A DNA stretch of 64,000 nucleotides. Source: Acidobacteriota bacterium. Its GTDB lineage: Bacteria > Acidobacteriota > Terriglobia > Terriglobales > Acidobacteriaceae. Each line of letters starts with the position of its first letter. The first letter of the stretch is position 1. Made by a program: the position numbers and the translations under genes. The notes under the pieces are model-generated. The model ran no database searches and was not told the origin of the DNA. It was given only the letters and a program-made list of their open reading frames with translations. Of the stretch, positions 54,558 through 62,604 are shown in pieces. The DNA lies in contig JAFDVQ010000016.1 of the NCBI GenBank assembly GCA_018268915.1, positions 124,001 through 188,000 of the forward strand. Reading direction: 5' to 3'.

Positions 54558-55687
54558 GTGTCTCCTCTCAAGCTGTCACCGGGCCGGACGGAGCGCCGGC
54601 CCGGGCGTCCGCGCTTGAGCCAACGTACGAGGGCGACTTCGTGCTGGATAGGCACCTCGTGCTGGAGAGCGGACGCACGCTTGCGCAGCCCACTCTGCAT
54701 TACGCCGTCTACGGCAAGCTCAACGCATCCCGGGATAATGCAGTTCTTGTGTGCCACGCACTATCGGGTTCTGCAAGGGTAGGGGACTGGTGGCCGGAGG
54801 TCTTTGCTCCCGGCGCGCTCCTCTCGCTTGATCACGATTTCGTGATCTGCATCAACCTTCTCGGTTCCTGCTATGGCTCCACAGGGCCCGGGTCCGTTGA
54901 TGCGGAGACAGGGCTGGTCTACGGGCCAGACTTTCCGCTAGTTTCAATTCGCGACAACGTCCGAGCGCAGGCACAGCTTCTTGACTCGCTCGGCATCCGC
55001 AGCCTGCGTCTTGTGCTCGGAGGTTCTATCGGTGGAATGCAAGCTCTCGAATGGGCGATTCACGATCCGAACCGCGTCAGTAAGGCTGGAATCATCGGGG
55101 TTGCACCCTTAACCGCGATGGGCCTTGCGCTGAACCATCTCCAGCGCGAGGCGATTCAGAACGACCCAAACTGGGATGGCGGCTACTACCTTCCACAGCG
55201 TCCGCCGAGTCACGGCCTGTCGCTCGCCCGGCAGATCGGCATGTTGAGCTACAAATCGCCATCGCTATTCGATGAACGCTTCTCCCGCAATCCCAACCGC
55301 AACGGCGAAGATCCCTGGCGTCATGACGATCATGGTGGTGGCCTCATCGGCGGCCGGTTTGATATTGCCGGCTACCTCGATCACCAGGGCGAGCGCTTCA
55401 ACGAGCGCTTCGACGCGAATTCCTACCTTGCCATCATGCGCACGATGGATACGTGGCATCCATTGAACGGATTCGCGTCGGCCCAGGATGTCTACAGCCG
55501 GATCCGCGCCGAGCTGGTCTTCATTGGAATCAGTTCGGACTGGCTATTCCCACCTGAGTCTGTTCGTACCTTCGCCCAGTCCATTCAAGAAGCGGGCGTC
55601 CGGGCCGAGTACCGCGAGATGGAGAGTTCTCACGGCCACGATGCCTTCCTCGCCGAGCAACCAGAGCTGGTTCGGCTGTTCCAGTAA
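54554..55687 (+). CDS. metX: Homoserine O-acetyltransferase MetX
   Basis: This alpha/beta-hydrolase-fold enzyme of 377 residues activates homoserine with an acyl group from CoA. The nucleophile Ser158 is in LGGSIGGMQALEW, the Asp in SSDWLFPPE and the His in SHGHDAFL. The early CHALSGSARVGDWW is a MetX hallmark. It overlaps metY by ATGA, so the acyl-homoserine made here passes directly to MetY. Whether acetyl or succinyl is transferred cannot be read by eye. Confidence 0.95.
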   Translation: MSVSSQAVTGPDGAPARASALEPTYEGDFVLDRHLVLESGRTLAQPTLHYAVYGKLNASRDNAVLVCHALSGSARVGDWWPEVFAPGALLSLDHDFVICINLLGSCYGSTGPGSVDAETGLVYGPDFPLVSIRDNVRAQAQLLDSLGIRSLRLVLGGSIGGMQALEWAIHDPNRVSKAGIIGVAPLTAMGLALNHLQREAIQNDPNWDGGYYLPQRPPSHGLSLARQIGMLSYKSPSLFDERFSRNPNRNGEDPWRHDDHGGGLIGGRFDIAGYLDHQGERFNERFDANSYLAIMRTMDTWHPLNGFASAQDVYSRIRAELVFIGISSDWLFPPESVRTFAQSIQEAGVRAEYREMESSHGHDAFLAEQPELVRLFQ

Positions 55688-56096
55688 CACTTTGGCGGTA
55701 GTGAAACCAGCCTTTTGAGCTTCAGGAAACACTTTTTCGCAAATCGGTGTCTAACCACTCTAGCGACTGGCTCAGGGGTAAGCCGTCGGTGCCCGCCAGG
55801 GAGGAAGAGAGATTTCCAGCCATTATTTGGTTACACGGATGTCGGACGCTGCGTTGGCCCATACATCTTTCTTTGCGCCTCGTGATGCCGGGGTTCGCCG
55901 GCCCCTCGAGCGTGTATCCTCATGTCAAATAACCTGTCTTGTCACATTGGGCAGGGCTTTCTATAATCCTCCCAACACCGCATTGGACATCGTGGGAATG
56001 TCTAACCCTCGTAGAGTGTCAGATTCACGGTTAGAACAGACCCCGAGCGAGTGCTTGAGAAACCGATACCACTTCCGCATCTCCCAGGAGCACTGA
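55688..56096. other. 409-bp intergenic region with one strong promoter
   Basis: No gene was found. A GC-rich hairpin-prone stretch lies around 55886-55910 (GCCGGGGTTCGCCGGCCCC). The promoter at 55939-55967 leads to a leader of about 120 bases. No known riboswitch or terminator for metX was recognised. Confidence 0.5.
55939..55967 (+). promoter_or_regulatory. Promoter of secreted TPR gene (sigma-70)
   Basis: TTGTCA and a perfect TATAAT with a 17-base spacer, about 130 bases before the next gene. This is the best sigma-70 match in the window. Confidence 0.75.
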
Positions 56097-57560
56097 ATGA
56101 AGAAGTTTGTCTTTGCATCTGTGATGGCGTTGGCGAGCTTGAGCCTCGTTCCCGCACCCACGCTGCGCGCACAAGATCAGGCCGGCACGATCCAGATTAA
56201 GGATCCGGCTGAATTCAACGCCTATCAAATGGCCACCACCCAGTCGGACCCCAAGGCCAAGGCCGCGGCTCTGGAAGATTTCCTCACAAAGTATCCGCAA
56301 AGCACAGCGAAGAATGCTGTCCTCGATATGCTGCTGGGCACGTACCAGCAGATGGGTGATCCCCAGAAAACCACCGACACAGCGAAGAAGATTCTGCAGG
56401 TCGACCCGAATTCGCTCAAGGCTCTCTATATTGCTGCCTTCAACGAGAAGTCGCAATGCGCCAAAACGTCGGATCAGGCAACCTGCGATGATGCAGGTGC
56501 GCTGGCACAGAAGGGCCTCACCGCGCCCAAGCCTGCCGGGGTTCCCGACGATCAGTGGAAGCAGCAGACGGATGCAACCTATCCGTTCTTCCACTCGGTT
56601 CTCGCCGTCGTTGCCCTCGTCTCCAAAAAGGATCCGAAGACAGCAGTCGACGAGTACACGACTGAGTTGAAGATGTATCCCGTGGACAAGACTTCACAGG
56701 GAGCCGCGCTTGGCGACACGCTCCAACTCGCGCTTGCGTACGTGAAGCTTCAGCTGCTCGACGCGCAGGCTGCACGCGAGGCCCAGGACAAGTCAAAGGC
56801 CGCCGTCGGAGATGCGGCAGCTGCTCAGGCAGCCAAAGCGGCACTCGACAAGGCCAACGCGGACTATCTGACCGCCGCATGGTTCTTTGCCCGTACCTGG
56901 GGATTCGCCCCGGCGAACTTCAAGACCCAGATCGAGCCGCAGCTTGAGTACTACTTCAAGAAGTACCACGGCGACACAACCGGCATCGATCAGCTGAAGA
57001 CCCAGGCCGCAGCGGCTCTTTTCCCGCCTGCCGACCTGACAACCAAGTTCACCGCGGCGAAGACTCCTGAAGAGCAGATTGACGAGTTGATGGCCAACAC
57101 ACCCGATCCGAACACTCTTGCTCTTGCGGACAAGGAAACTGTTCTGTCGGTCGGCAGAAAGGAAACTGCTGACAAGCTCTGGGCTCTTCTGCAGGGCAAG
57201 GACACTCCCGTCCCGGGAACTGTGATCGAAGCCACAGCAAGCCAGGTGAAGGTCGCTGTTACACAGGACGCGAAGGATGCCAAGACCGCAGACTTCATCG
57301 TCAACATGAAGGAGCCCATCGCTGAAAAGGACATTCCGGCCGTCGGCAGCGAACTCAAGCTGCTGAAGGACGGTGGTCCTGAGCTGGATGGAACCTACGA
57401 TACCTACACGCAGGTCCCAGCCTCTGCGACGGCTGCAGCCAGCGCGCAGATCGTGCTGAAGGACGGTCTCCTGCAGACAAAGAAGGCCCCTGCACGGAAG
57501 CCCGCCGCTGGCCGTCGTCCGGCTGCTGGCGCTGCAACCCATAAGAAACCGGCGCACTAA
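56097..57560 (+). CDS. Exported TPR-containing protein, basic tail
   Basis: This 487-residue exported protein has a signal peptide (MKKFVFASVMALASLSLVPAPTLRAQ, cut after about residue 26), TPR-like helices over roughly residues 40-215 (FLTKYPQSTAKNAVLDMLLG, KILQVDPNSLKALYIAAF), an Ala/Lys-rich helical part, a small beta-rich part near 375-440 (PVPGTVIEATASQVKVAV), and a Lys/Pro/Ala/Arg tail (KKAPARKPAAGRRPAAG). The basic tail may bind cell wall or nucleic acid. I recognise the general type in Acidobacteriota but not a function. ATG 56097 has AGGAG 7 bases upstream, and a strong promoter lies before it. Confidence 0.88.
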   Translation: MKKFVFASVMALASLSLVPAPTLRAQDQAGTIQIKDPAEFNAYQMATTQSDPKAKAAALEDFLTKYPQSTAKNAVLDMLLGTYQQMGDPQKTTDTAKKILQVDPNSLKALYIAAFNEKSQCAKTSDQATCDDAGALAQKGLTAPKPAGVPDDQWKQQTDATYPFFHSVLAVVALVSKKDPKTAVDEYTTELKMYPVDKTSQGAALGDTLQLALAYVKLQLLDAQAAREAQDKSKAAVGDAAAAQAAKAALDKANADYLTAAWFFARTWGFAPANFKTQIEPQLEYYFKKYHGDTTGIDQLKTQAAAALFPPADLTTKFTAAKTPEEQIDELMANTPDPNTLALADKETVLSVGRKETADKLWALLQGKDTPVPGTVIEATASQVKVAVTQDAKDAKTADFIVNMKEPIAEKDIPAVGSELKLLKDGGPELDGTYDTYTQVPASATAAASAQIVLKDGLLQTKKAPARKPAAGRRPAAGAATHKKPAH

Positions 57561-57584
57561 CCCCAGTTCGTTTCTGGAGAGATG

Positions 57585-57614
57585 AAGGGCAGCCAAGCAG
57601 GCTGCCCTTTCTTT
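57585..57614. terminator. Bidirectional terminator between convergent genes
   Basis: AAGGGCAGCC, loop AAGCA and GGCTGCCCTT form a perfect 10-bp stem followed by TCTTTA; the complementary strand is also A-rich, so it can serve both the TPR gene and ymdB. Confidence 0.88.
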
Positions 57615-57642
57615 ATGATTCATGTTGGCGCGAAGGCGCCTG

Positions 57643-58440
57643 CTACTCGCCCAGCATGATCCTCTGAATCGAAGTAGCTCGCCCCGTAGCTGCGTCGCAC
57701 TTGATCAGTGCCGCGCACATCTTGGGGTTCCCCTTCGCCGCTTCAAATTTTCCGGGCATGCCGGTCAGAAAGCGATGCAGAACAAGCTCTCGCTCTACTC
57801 CAATCACGCTGTCGTATGGTCCACTCATGCCCACGTCAGTCTGATAGGCCGTGCCTCCCGGCAGCACGCGTTCATCCGCCGTCGGCACATGCGTGTGTGT
57901 TCCCAGAACAGCGGTCACGCGTCCATCGAGGTGCCAACCCATCGCGACTTTTTCGCTCGTGGCTTCGCCGTGGAAATCGATGACGATCACCTTCGCCTTG
58001 ATCCCTTTGAGAATCTCATCCGCGGCAAGGAACGGATTGTTCGTGCCACTCATGAAGACTTTTCCCATGAGATTCACGACCGCATAGGGCACGCCGCTTG
58101 TCGTTACACCCTCGAAGACACCGAAGCCAGGAACACCCCGCTCGAAGTTTGCGGGCCGCAGAACGCGCCGCGCGCGATCCTGGCTGTCTGCAGATGCTGA
58201 ATTCATATATTCAATCAGTTCGCGCTTGTCCCAGACATGATTGCCGGTCGTCAGGACATCCGCGCCCCAGTCAAAAAATTCTTCGGCAATTTGCGGGGTC
58301 ACTCCGAAGCCGCCGGCGGCATTTTCAGCGTTAATGATCAGCAGTTCGATGTTGTTCGCTTCGCGCACATGATCGATATGCTCGCGCACAATGCGTCGAC
58401 CTGCGCTGCCAAAAATGTCACCGACGAACAAGATATTCAA
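57643..58440 (-). CDS. ymdB: YmdB-family metallophosphoesterase
   Basis: This 265-residue phosphodiesterase uses two metal ions. In Bacillus YmdB hydrolyses 2',3'-cyclic nucleotides and affects biofilm gene expression. Metal-site motifs are GDIFGSAGR, NAENAAGGFG, TTGNHVWDK, DFHGEATSEK and GTHTHVPTADERVLPGGTAY, all conserved. The start is TTG 58440 with AAAGGAG about 11 bases upstream. The left heptamer array of the four-helix element ends 4 bp from that ribosome site, so the element lies directly at the 5' end of this gene and may have displaced its promoter. Confidence 0.93.
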   Translation of the reverse strand: MNILFVGDIFGSAGRRIVREHIDHVREANNIELLIINAENAAGGFGVTPQIAEEFFDWGADVLTTGNHVWDKRELIEYMNSASADSQDRARRVLRPANFERGVPGFGVFEGVTTSGVPYAVVNLMGKVFMSGTNNPFLAADEILKGIKAKVIVIDFHGEATSEKVAMGWHLDGRVTAVLGTHTHVPTADERVLPGGTAYQTDVGMSGPYDSVIGVERELVLHRFLTGMPGKFEAAKGNPKMCAALIKCDAATGRATSIQRIMLGE

Positions 58441-58462
58441 GGTGCTACGGGCTCCTTTGAGA

Positions 58463-58488
58463 GGGACTAGGGACTAGGGACTAAGGAC
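58463..58488 (+). repeat. Left heptamer array (GGGACTA x3)
   Basis: Three tandem copies of GGGACTA followed by AGGAC. Because seven is not a multiple of three, stop codons appear in all three frames of both strands over this stretch. The stop codon TAG of the four-helix gene (58467-58469) lies in it. Confidence 0.9.
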
Positions 58489-58850
58489 GGTGCCTTGGAC
58501 TTCAGTGATCTCATCATCGTACTGAGCATTCTGCCAACTTCACTGCACAACGACTCAGTCAGGTCGAGGTTCTGTTTCGCTCCAAAGTTCAAGGCTCTGG
58601 AGATCACAAGCTGAGTTTCCACTTCAGAGATTGAACCTCGCGCGTGTCCCAGAAACTGCATGTATTCGCCCTTGGTTGATCGACCGTAGCCTTCGGCGAT
58701 GTTGCTCGCGACTGATACGGACGCTCGCCGAAGCTGATTTGTGAGTCCGAATCGCTCGGAACTTGGGAAATCGCTGGTTAGTTTGTAAATCTCGATCGTA
58801 AGTTGAACAGAGCGCTGCCAAACAGATAGATCTCTAAATGACTGGCCCAT
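58467..58850 (-). CDS. Four-helix-bundle (23S IVS-type) protein
   Basis: This 127-residue basic helical protein is of the four-helix-bundle family first seen in 23S rRNA intervening sequences, structurally like the Avd protein of diversity-generating retroelements. Diagnostic stretches are SFRDLSVWQRSVQLTIEIYK, LTNQLRRASVSVASNIAEGY and the following R-S-T-K-G-E-Y-M-Q-F-L-G-H-A-R-G-S. ATG 58850 has an AAGG site 8 bases before it. The last residues (SLVPSP) and the stop codon are encoded by the left heptamer array. The biochemical role is unknown; RNA binding is suspected for this family. Confidence 0.92.
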   Translation of the reverse strand: MGQSFRDLSVWQRSVQLTIEIYKLTSDFPSSERFGLTNQLRRASVSVASNIAEGYGRSTKGEYMQFLGHARGSISEVETQLVISRALNFGAKQNLDLTESLCSEVGRMLSTMMRSLKSKAPSLVPSP

Positions 58851-58868
58851 GGTCTTGCCTTTCTTGCC

Positions 58869-58892
58869 CCTAAGTCCCTAGTCCCTGGTCCC
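58869..58892 (-). repeat. Right heptamer array (inverted)
   Basis: On the minus strand this reads GGGACCA, GGGACTA, GGGACTT, AGG, the inverted copy of the left array with two differences. It contains the stop codon of lysS (58878-58880), so the last residues of LysS (G-T-R-D) come from the array. Confidence 0.88.
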
Positions 58893-60431
58893 TTCTTCCG
58901 ATCTCATCAGCGGGAACAGAATGACATCCCGTATCGACTTAGACCCTGTCAGCAGCATCACCAGGCGATCGATGCCGATGCCTTCGCCGCCGGTCGGAGG
59001 AAGGCCATACGCAAGTGCGCGCACATAGTCTTCATCCATCTCGTGTGCTTCGGCATCGCCTCGCGCCCGCTCTTTGAGCTGGTCTTCGAAGCGCTTCTGT
59101 TGCTCCACAGGGTCGTTCAACTCGCTGAAGGCGTTCCCAAGCTCGAATCCGCCTGCGTAAATCTCAAACCGCTCTACCCACTCCGGATCATCGGGCTTCT
59201 GTTTCGACAGCGGCGAGATAGCGGTAGGGAACTCGTAGATGATCGTTGGCTGCTGCAGATATCGTTCGGCAACAGCCTCGAAGATGCCTGCGATTGTCCT
59301 CCCGGCTGGCTCCGCTGTCTGATAGTCCAGATTCTTGCCGGAGCTTCGAAGACGTTCGACAAGGGACTTGAGCCGGTGGTGATCAGAGCCGTCTCCGATG
59401 ATGTCGAGGTCCTCAATTGCAGGCTTTGGCCCGGCAGTTTCCTCCGGCCACCACTTCACGATGGCTTCGCGCATCGTCAGCTTCTCAACCTTGCCGAAGT
59501 CGAGCTGCACGCCGTTGAATTCCGAGACGGTCGTCCCGTTCACCTCCAGAGCAACGAACTTCAGCAGATCAATCGTGAGCTGAATCATGTCCTCGTAGTT
59601 CGCGTATGCCTGGTAGAACTCCAGCATCGTGAACTCGGGATTATGCTGCGTGCTGACGCCCTCGTTGCGGAAGTTCCGGTTGATCTCGTAGACGCGATCG
59701 AGGCCGCCCACTACCAGCCGCTTCAGATAAAGTTCCGGCGCGATGCGCAGATAGAGATCCATGTCGAGCGCGTTGTGATGCGTCCGGAACGGCCGCGCAG
59801 CCGCACCGCCCGCAATCGGCTGCATCATCGGCGTCTCCACTTCCAGATACCCGCGTTCATCGAAAAACTTCCGCAATGCCCGCAGCACCTTCGCACGCTT
59901 TACGAAAACCTCACGCGCATCGAGGTTTGCGAACAGGTCCACATACCGTTGGCGGTAGCGCAGCTCCACATCGGCCAGCCCGTGATACTTCTCGGGAAGC
60001 GCCAGCATGGCCTTGGCCAGGAACGTCAGCTTCTCGACGTGGATGCTCAGCTCGCCGGTCTTCGTTCGGAACAGATATCCCGACACGCCTGCGTGGTCGC
60101 CCAGATCCAGCAGCTTGTAGAGCGCCCAGCCCTGGTCCCCAACCGCATCCAGCCGGACATAAATCTGCAGCCGCTCACCGCCCTGTTGCAGCGTCGCAAA
60201 TCCTGCTTTGCCCATCACGCGGATCGCCATGATTCGGCCGGCAATTGTCACGGTGGTGCGCTCGCCGTCCAGCATCTCCGCGGTAGCCTCACCCCACTTC
60301 GCCCGTATCTCGGGGATGGTGTGCGAGGCAGGGAACTGGTTGGGATAGGCGGCCTGGCCCAACTTCTCGATTTCGGCGAGTTTCGACCGGCGCAACTCGA
60401 AAAGATTGCGCTCAAATTCCGAATCAAACAC
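58878..60431 (-). CDS. lysS: Lysyl-tRNA synthetase, class II
   Basis: This enzyme of 517 residues charges tRNA-Lys. The N-terminal OB fold (VTIAGRIMAIRVMGKAGFAT) is followed by the class II catalytic core with motif 2 (FRNEGVSTQHNPEFTMLEFY) and motif 3 (GEGIGIDRLVML). The start is GTG 60431 with AAGGA 7 bases upstream. The C-terminus normally ends soon after LFPLMR; here SEEGTRD follows and is partly encoded in the right heptamer array, so the element inserted precisely at the 3' end without destroying function. Confidence 0.96.
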   Translation of the reverse strand: MFDSEFERNLFELRRSKLAEIEKLGQAAYPNQFPASHTIPEIRAKWGEATAEMLDGERTTVTIAGRIMAIRVMGKAGFATLQQGGERLQIYVRLDAVGDQGWALYKLLDLGDHAGVSGYLFRTKTGELSIHVEKLTFLAKAMLALPEKYHGLADVELRYRQRYVDLFANLDAREVFVKRAKVLRALRKFFDERGYLEVETPMMQPIAGGAAARPFRTHHNALDMDLYLRIAPELYLKRLVVGGLDRVYEINRNFRNEGVSTQHNPEFTMLEFYQAYANYEDMIQLTIDLLKFVALEVNGTTVSEFNGVQLDFGKVEKLTMREAIVKWWPEETAGPKPAIEDLDIIGDGSDHHRLKSLVERLRSSGKNLDYQTAEPAGRTIAGIFEAVAERYLQQPTIIYEFPTAISPLSKQKPDDPEWVERFEIYAGGFELGNAFSELNDPVEQQKRFEDQLKERARGDAEAHEMDEDYVRALAYGLPPTGGEGIGIDRLVMLLTGSKSIRDVILFPLMRSEEGTRD

Positions 60432-60551
60432 TTGTATTTCCTTCTGTGTGCAGCGAATAAGGCCTACCCGCCAGTATAGCTGCGCACACGTGTGCTCACC
60501 GCGCCGCGGTGCTTCGCACCGTCACATCGCATCGTGTATAACCACGAATGG

Positions 60552-60857
60552 ATGCCCTTCAATCGACCACTGCCGGATTCCGACTCGCGATCGAACCGCT
60601 CCACCGGCATCGACGCCATTGTTAAGGCCGAAACCGGCATCCAGATCGCGCTCATCTTGCCCAGTTCGGTCGTAGTCTGCTGGCTTATCGGGGCGTGGGC
60701 AGACCGGCATTTTCACCAGACGTGGATATCCATCGTCGGCGTGGTCTTCGGCGCCATCTCCGGCCTCGTCTACATCATTCAGTACGTGATACGCGCTGAT
60801 CGCCAGGATCGGAACGAAACCGCGGCCCTGAACAAGGGCAAAGACTCAAGCGACTAA
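60552..60857 (+). CDS. AtpZ/AtpI-like small F0 protein
   Basis: This 101-residue membrane protein has two helices (ALILPSSVVVCWLIGAW and ISIVGVVFGAISGLVYIIQYV) joined by a short loop with A-D-R-H-F. This is the AtpZ-type pattern of proteins encoded just before F0 genes, thought to help Mg2+ supply or c-ring assembly. ATG 60552 is picked among weak starts (60492 is an in-frame TTG/ATG option). It is followed after 5 bp by atpI. Confidence 0.82.
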   Translation: MPFNRPLPDSDSRSNRSTGIDAIVKAETGIQIALILPSSVVVCWLIGAWADRHFHQTWISIVGVVFGAISGLVYIIQYVIRADRQDRNETAALNKGKDSSD

Positions 60858-60862
60858 GGACA

Positions 60863-61276
60863 ATGAACCAGGAAACGCATCCATTGCTTGAACTGCCCAA
60901 CGACGCGGCTGAAGTGATGCTTCAGCGGGCTATGGTCAAGACACTGATTCTAGGTGCAGTTGCCTCGATTGTGCTGCTTGTCGCCTCAGGATGGCGGAAT
61001 GCCGGGATGTTGATGGTCGGGGCTCTGATCTCCGCCGCCAGCATCTTCGAGTGGCGTCGGCTGGCGCAGGTCATTCGTGCCAAACTCGAGGCCGAAAAGA
61101 CCCCGCGCAGCGCACCCGCCGTCGTGGTCTTCTTTATCCTCCGGCTCGTTCTCTACGCAGGGGCCATCTATGTTAGCCTGAAGTGTTTACAGGGCTCGGC
61201 TGTCGCGTTGCTCTGCGGATTGGGACTGGCAGCAATCACAATCCTCTGGCAGGCTCTCCGCATGCTCCTGGACTAA
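60863..61276 (+). CDS. atpI: ATP synthase subunit I (AtpI)
   Basis: This 137-residue inner-membrane protein has four hydrophobic helices in two pairs, with A-G-M-L-M-V-G-A-L-I-S in the second and FFILRLVLYAGAIYVSL in the third. AtpI aids assembly of the c-ring. AAGGA lies 2-3 bases before ATG 60863, and the gene is 5 bp after the preceding stop. atpB follows after 65 bp. Confidence 0.85.
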   Translation: MNQETHPLLELPNDAAEVMLQRAMVKTLILGAVASIVLLVASGWRNAGMLMVGALISAASIFEWRRLAQVIRAKLEAEKTPRSAPAVVVFFILRLVLYAGAIYVSLKCLQGSAVALLCGLGLAAITILWQALRMLLD

Positions 61277-61341
61277 GGAAGTGCGTCCCCGAGCGGGACC
61301 AATCTCCTCGTCGCATACCAAGAAGGAAAGATCCAGTCTTC

Positions 61342-62076
61342 ATGCCCGAACAATATGCTTTGACCCGCCTGCTCAATCAACTCTTCGGCGGAATCGTCAC
61401 CTCGATCATGGAGGCGATGGGCATTCATCCAGCACATCCAGGTGCGCCCATCAGCAACACCTTCACAATCGAACTTCTCGTCGTCCTGGGTCTGATTGCA
61501 TTTTTCGCGATCGTTCGCGCGTCGCTCTCACCCGACAAGCCGGGAGCGTTCCAGCACGTCGCTGAAATGATCTCGGAATTCACGGGCAACATGGGAGAAC
61601 AGGTCATCGGTCACGACGCGCCCAAATTCCAGGCTTACGTCACCTGCATCTTCCTCTTCGTTCTTATCAACAATCTGGTCGGCCTCATCCCCGGCGTACC
61701 GGCGCCGACGACTTCGCCCGTTGTGCCTCTTGGCCTCGCGTTGCCCACCTTCCTCTACTACAACTGGCAGGGCTTTCGCTCGCACGGTATCGGCTACCTC
61801 AAGCACTTTGCCGGACCGATCTGGTGGATGGCGTGGCTTCTGATCCCGATCGAACTCGTCTCGCACTTCGCCCGAATCATGTCGCTCACCATCCGTCTAT
61901 ACGCGAACATGTACGCCAGCGACATGCTTACTCTTGGATTTTTCTCGCTGATTCCGATCGGCGTTCCAGCAGTCTTCCTGGGATTGCACGTCTTCGTCTC
62001 GTGCATCCAGGCGTTTATTTTCATGCTGCTCTCGATGATCTATTTGTCGCTGGCAGTTTCGCACGACTCGCACTAG
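61342..62076 (+). CDS. atpB: ATP synthase F0 subunit a
   Basis: This inner-membrane stator subunit of 244 residues forms the ion channel against the c-ring. The essential Arg185 is in SLTIRLYANMYASDM, the typical helix 5 motif, and NNLVGLIPG in helix 3 is a subunit a marker. ATG 61342 is used with AAGGAAAG about 13 bases upstream; upstream in-frame starts overlap atpI and are rejected. atpE follows after 169 bp. The gene for subunit b and the F1 genes are not next to it. Confidence 0.95.
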   Translation: MPEQYALTRLLNQLFGGIVTSIMEAMGIHPAHPGAPISNTFTIELLVVLGLIAFFAIVRASLSPDKPGAFQHVAEMISEFTGNMGEQVIGHDAPKFQAYVTCIFLFVLINNLVGLIPGVPAPTTSPVVPLGLALPTFLYYNWQGFRSHGIGYLKHFAGPIWWMAWLLIPIELVSHFARIMSLTIRLYANMYASDMLTLGFFSLIPIGVPAVFLGLHVFVSCIQAFIFMLLSMIYLSLAVSHDSH

Positions 62077-62245
62077 GCGAGCGTCCTTCTTGGCTTGACC
62101 GAAAGATCAGTCCAAGACGAACAAAAGAATTCCGCCGGAGAGTTGCTCCCGCTCCGGAACAACGGCAGGCCGCAAGCGTGAGGGGACCAGCTCGGTGAGT
62201 CTCAACCACCCACTGGCGGCCAATTTTAAGGGATGCAGGAGAACT

Positions 62246-62551
62246 ATGCGGAAGCTTCAATACGTATTCATGGCACTGGCTGCGCTCTGCTTTGCCGTTC
62301 CGGCATTTGCGCAAAGCGGCGGCGCGTCAGCTGCCGTCAACCTGGTGCCGATCGGCGCCGGCATCGGCATGGCCCTCGCGGCTGGTCTTTGCGGCCTCGG
62401 TCAGGGCAAGGCCACTGCTTCGGCTTGCGAAGCCCTGGCACGGAACCCCGGCGCTCGCGGCGGCCTGATGATCTTCCTGATCCTAGGCCTCGCCCTCATC
62501 GAGTCGCTCACCCTCTTCACCCTGGTCATCATCCTGCTCAAGGTGAAGTAG
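62246..62551 (+). CDS. atpE: ATP synthase F0 subunit c
   Basis: This 101-residue subunit c has a 22-residue signal-like N-terminus (MRKLQYVFMA, ending AFAQ) before the two-helix hairpin. The ion-binding Glu86 is in LALIESLTLF, with Gln53 in GLGQGKATAS and Ser87 next to the Glu. The loop is LARNPGARGG. Gln, Glu and Ser are the three ligands that bind Na+ in sodium-coupled rings. ATG 62246 has AGGAGA 5 bases upstream. The next gene is on the other strand, so this block ends without atpF. Confidence 0.94.
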   Translation: MRKLQYVFMALAALCFAVPAFAQSGGASAAVNLVPIGAGIGMALAAGLCGLGQGKATASACEALARNPGARGGLMIFLILGLALIESLTLFTLVIILLKVK

Positions 62552-62574
62552 CCGTAATCTCGTTTCACTTCAGG

Positions 62575-62604
62575 CGGGTCCGTCCTTTCGGCGGGCCCGT
62601 TTTT
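62575..62604 (+). terminator. Terminator after atpE
   Basis: CGGGTCCGTCC and GGCGGGCCCG pair over 10 bp with one U-G pair and a one-base bulge around a TTTC loop, followed by five T residues. It overlaps the end of the converging gene. Confidence 0.85.

Larger units (their letters stand above)
58463..58892. mobile_element. Putative 430-bp four-helix-bundle element
   Basis: A unit between lysS and ymdB is bounded by imperfect inverted repeats of 24 bp (22 matches) built from the heptamer GGGACTA, and it contains a single gene for a four-helix-bundle protein. Related genes occur inside 23S rRNA intervening sequences and at scattered sites in other bacteria, often beside heptamer-like short tandem repeats, which suggests a minimal inserted element. 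No target-site duplication was seen and no transposase is present, so it could only move with help from elsewhere. Confidence 0.55.

Noticed and set aside
59043..60479. 478-codon antisense open frame opposite lysS
   Set aside because: Long because codon bias removes stops on the other strand; the lysS frame has all family motifs.
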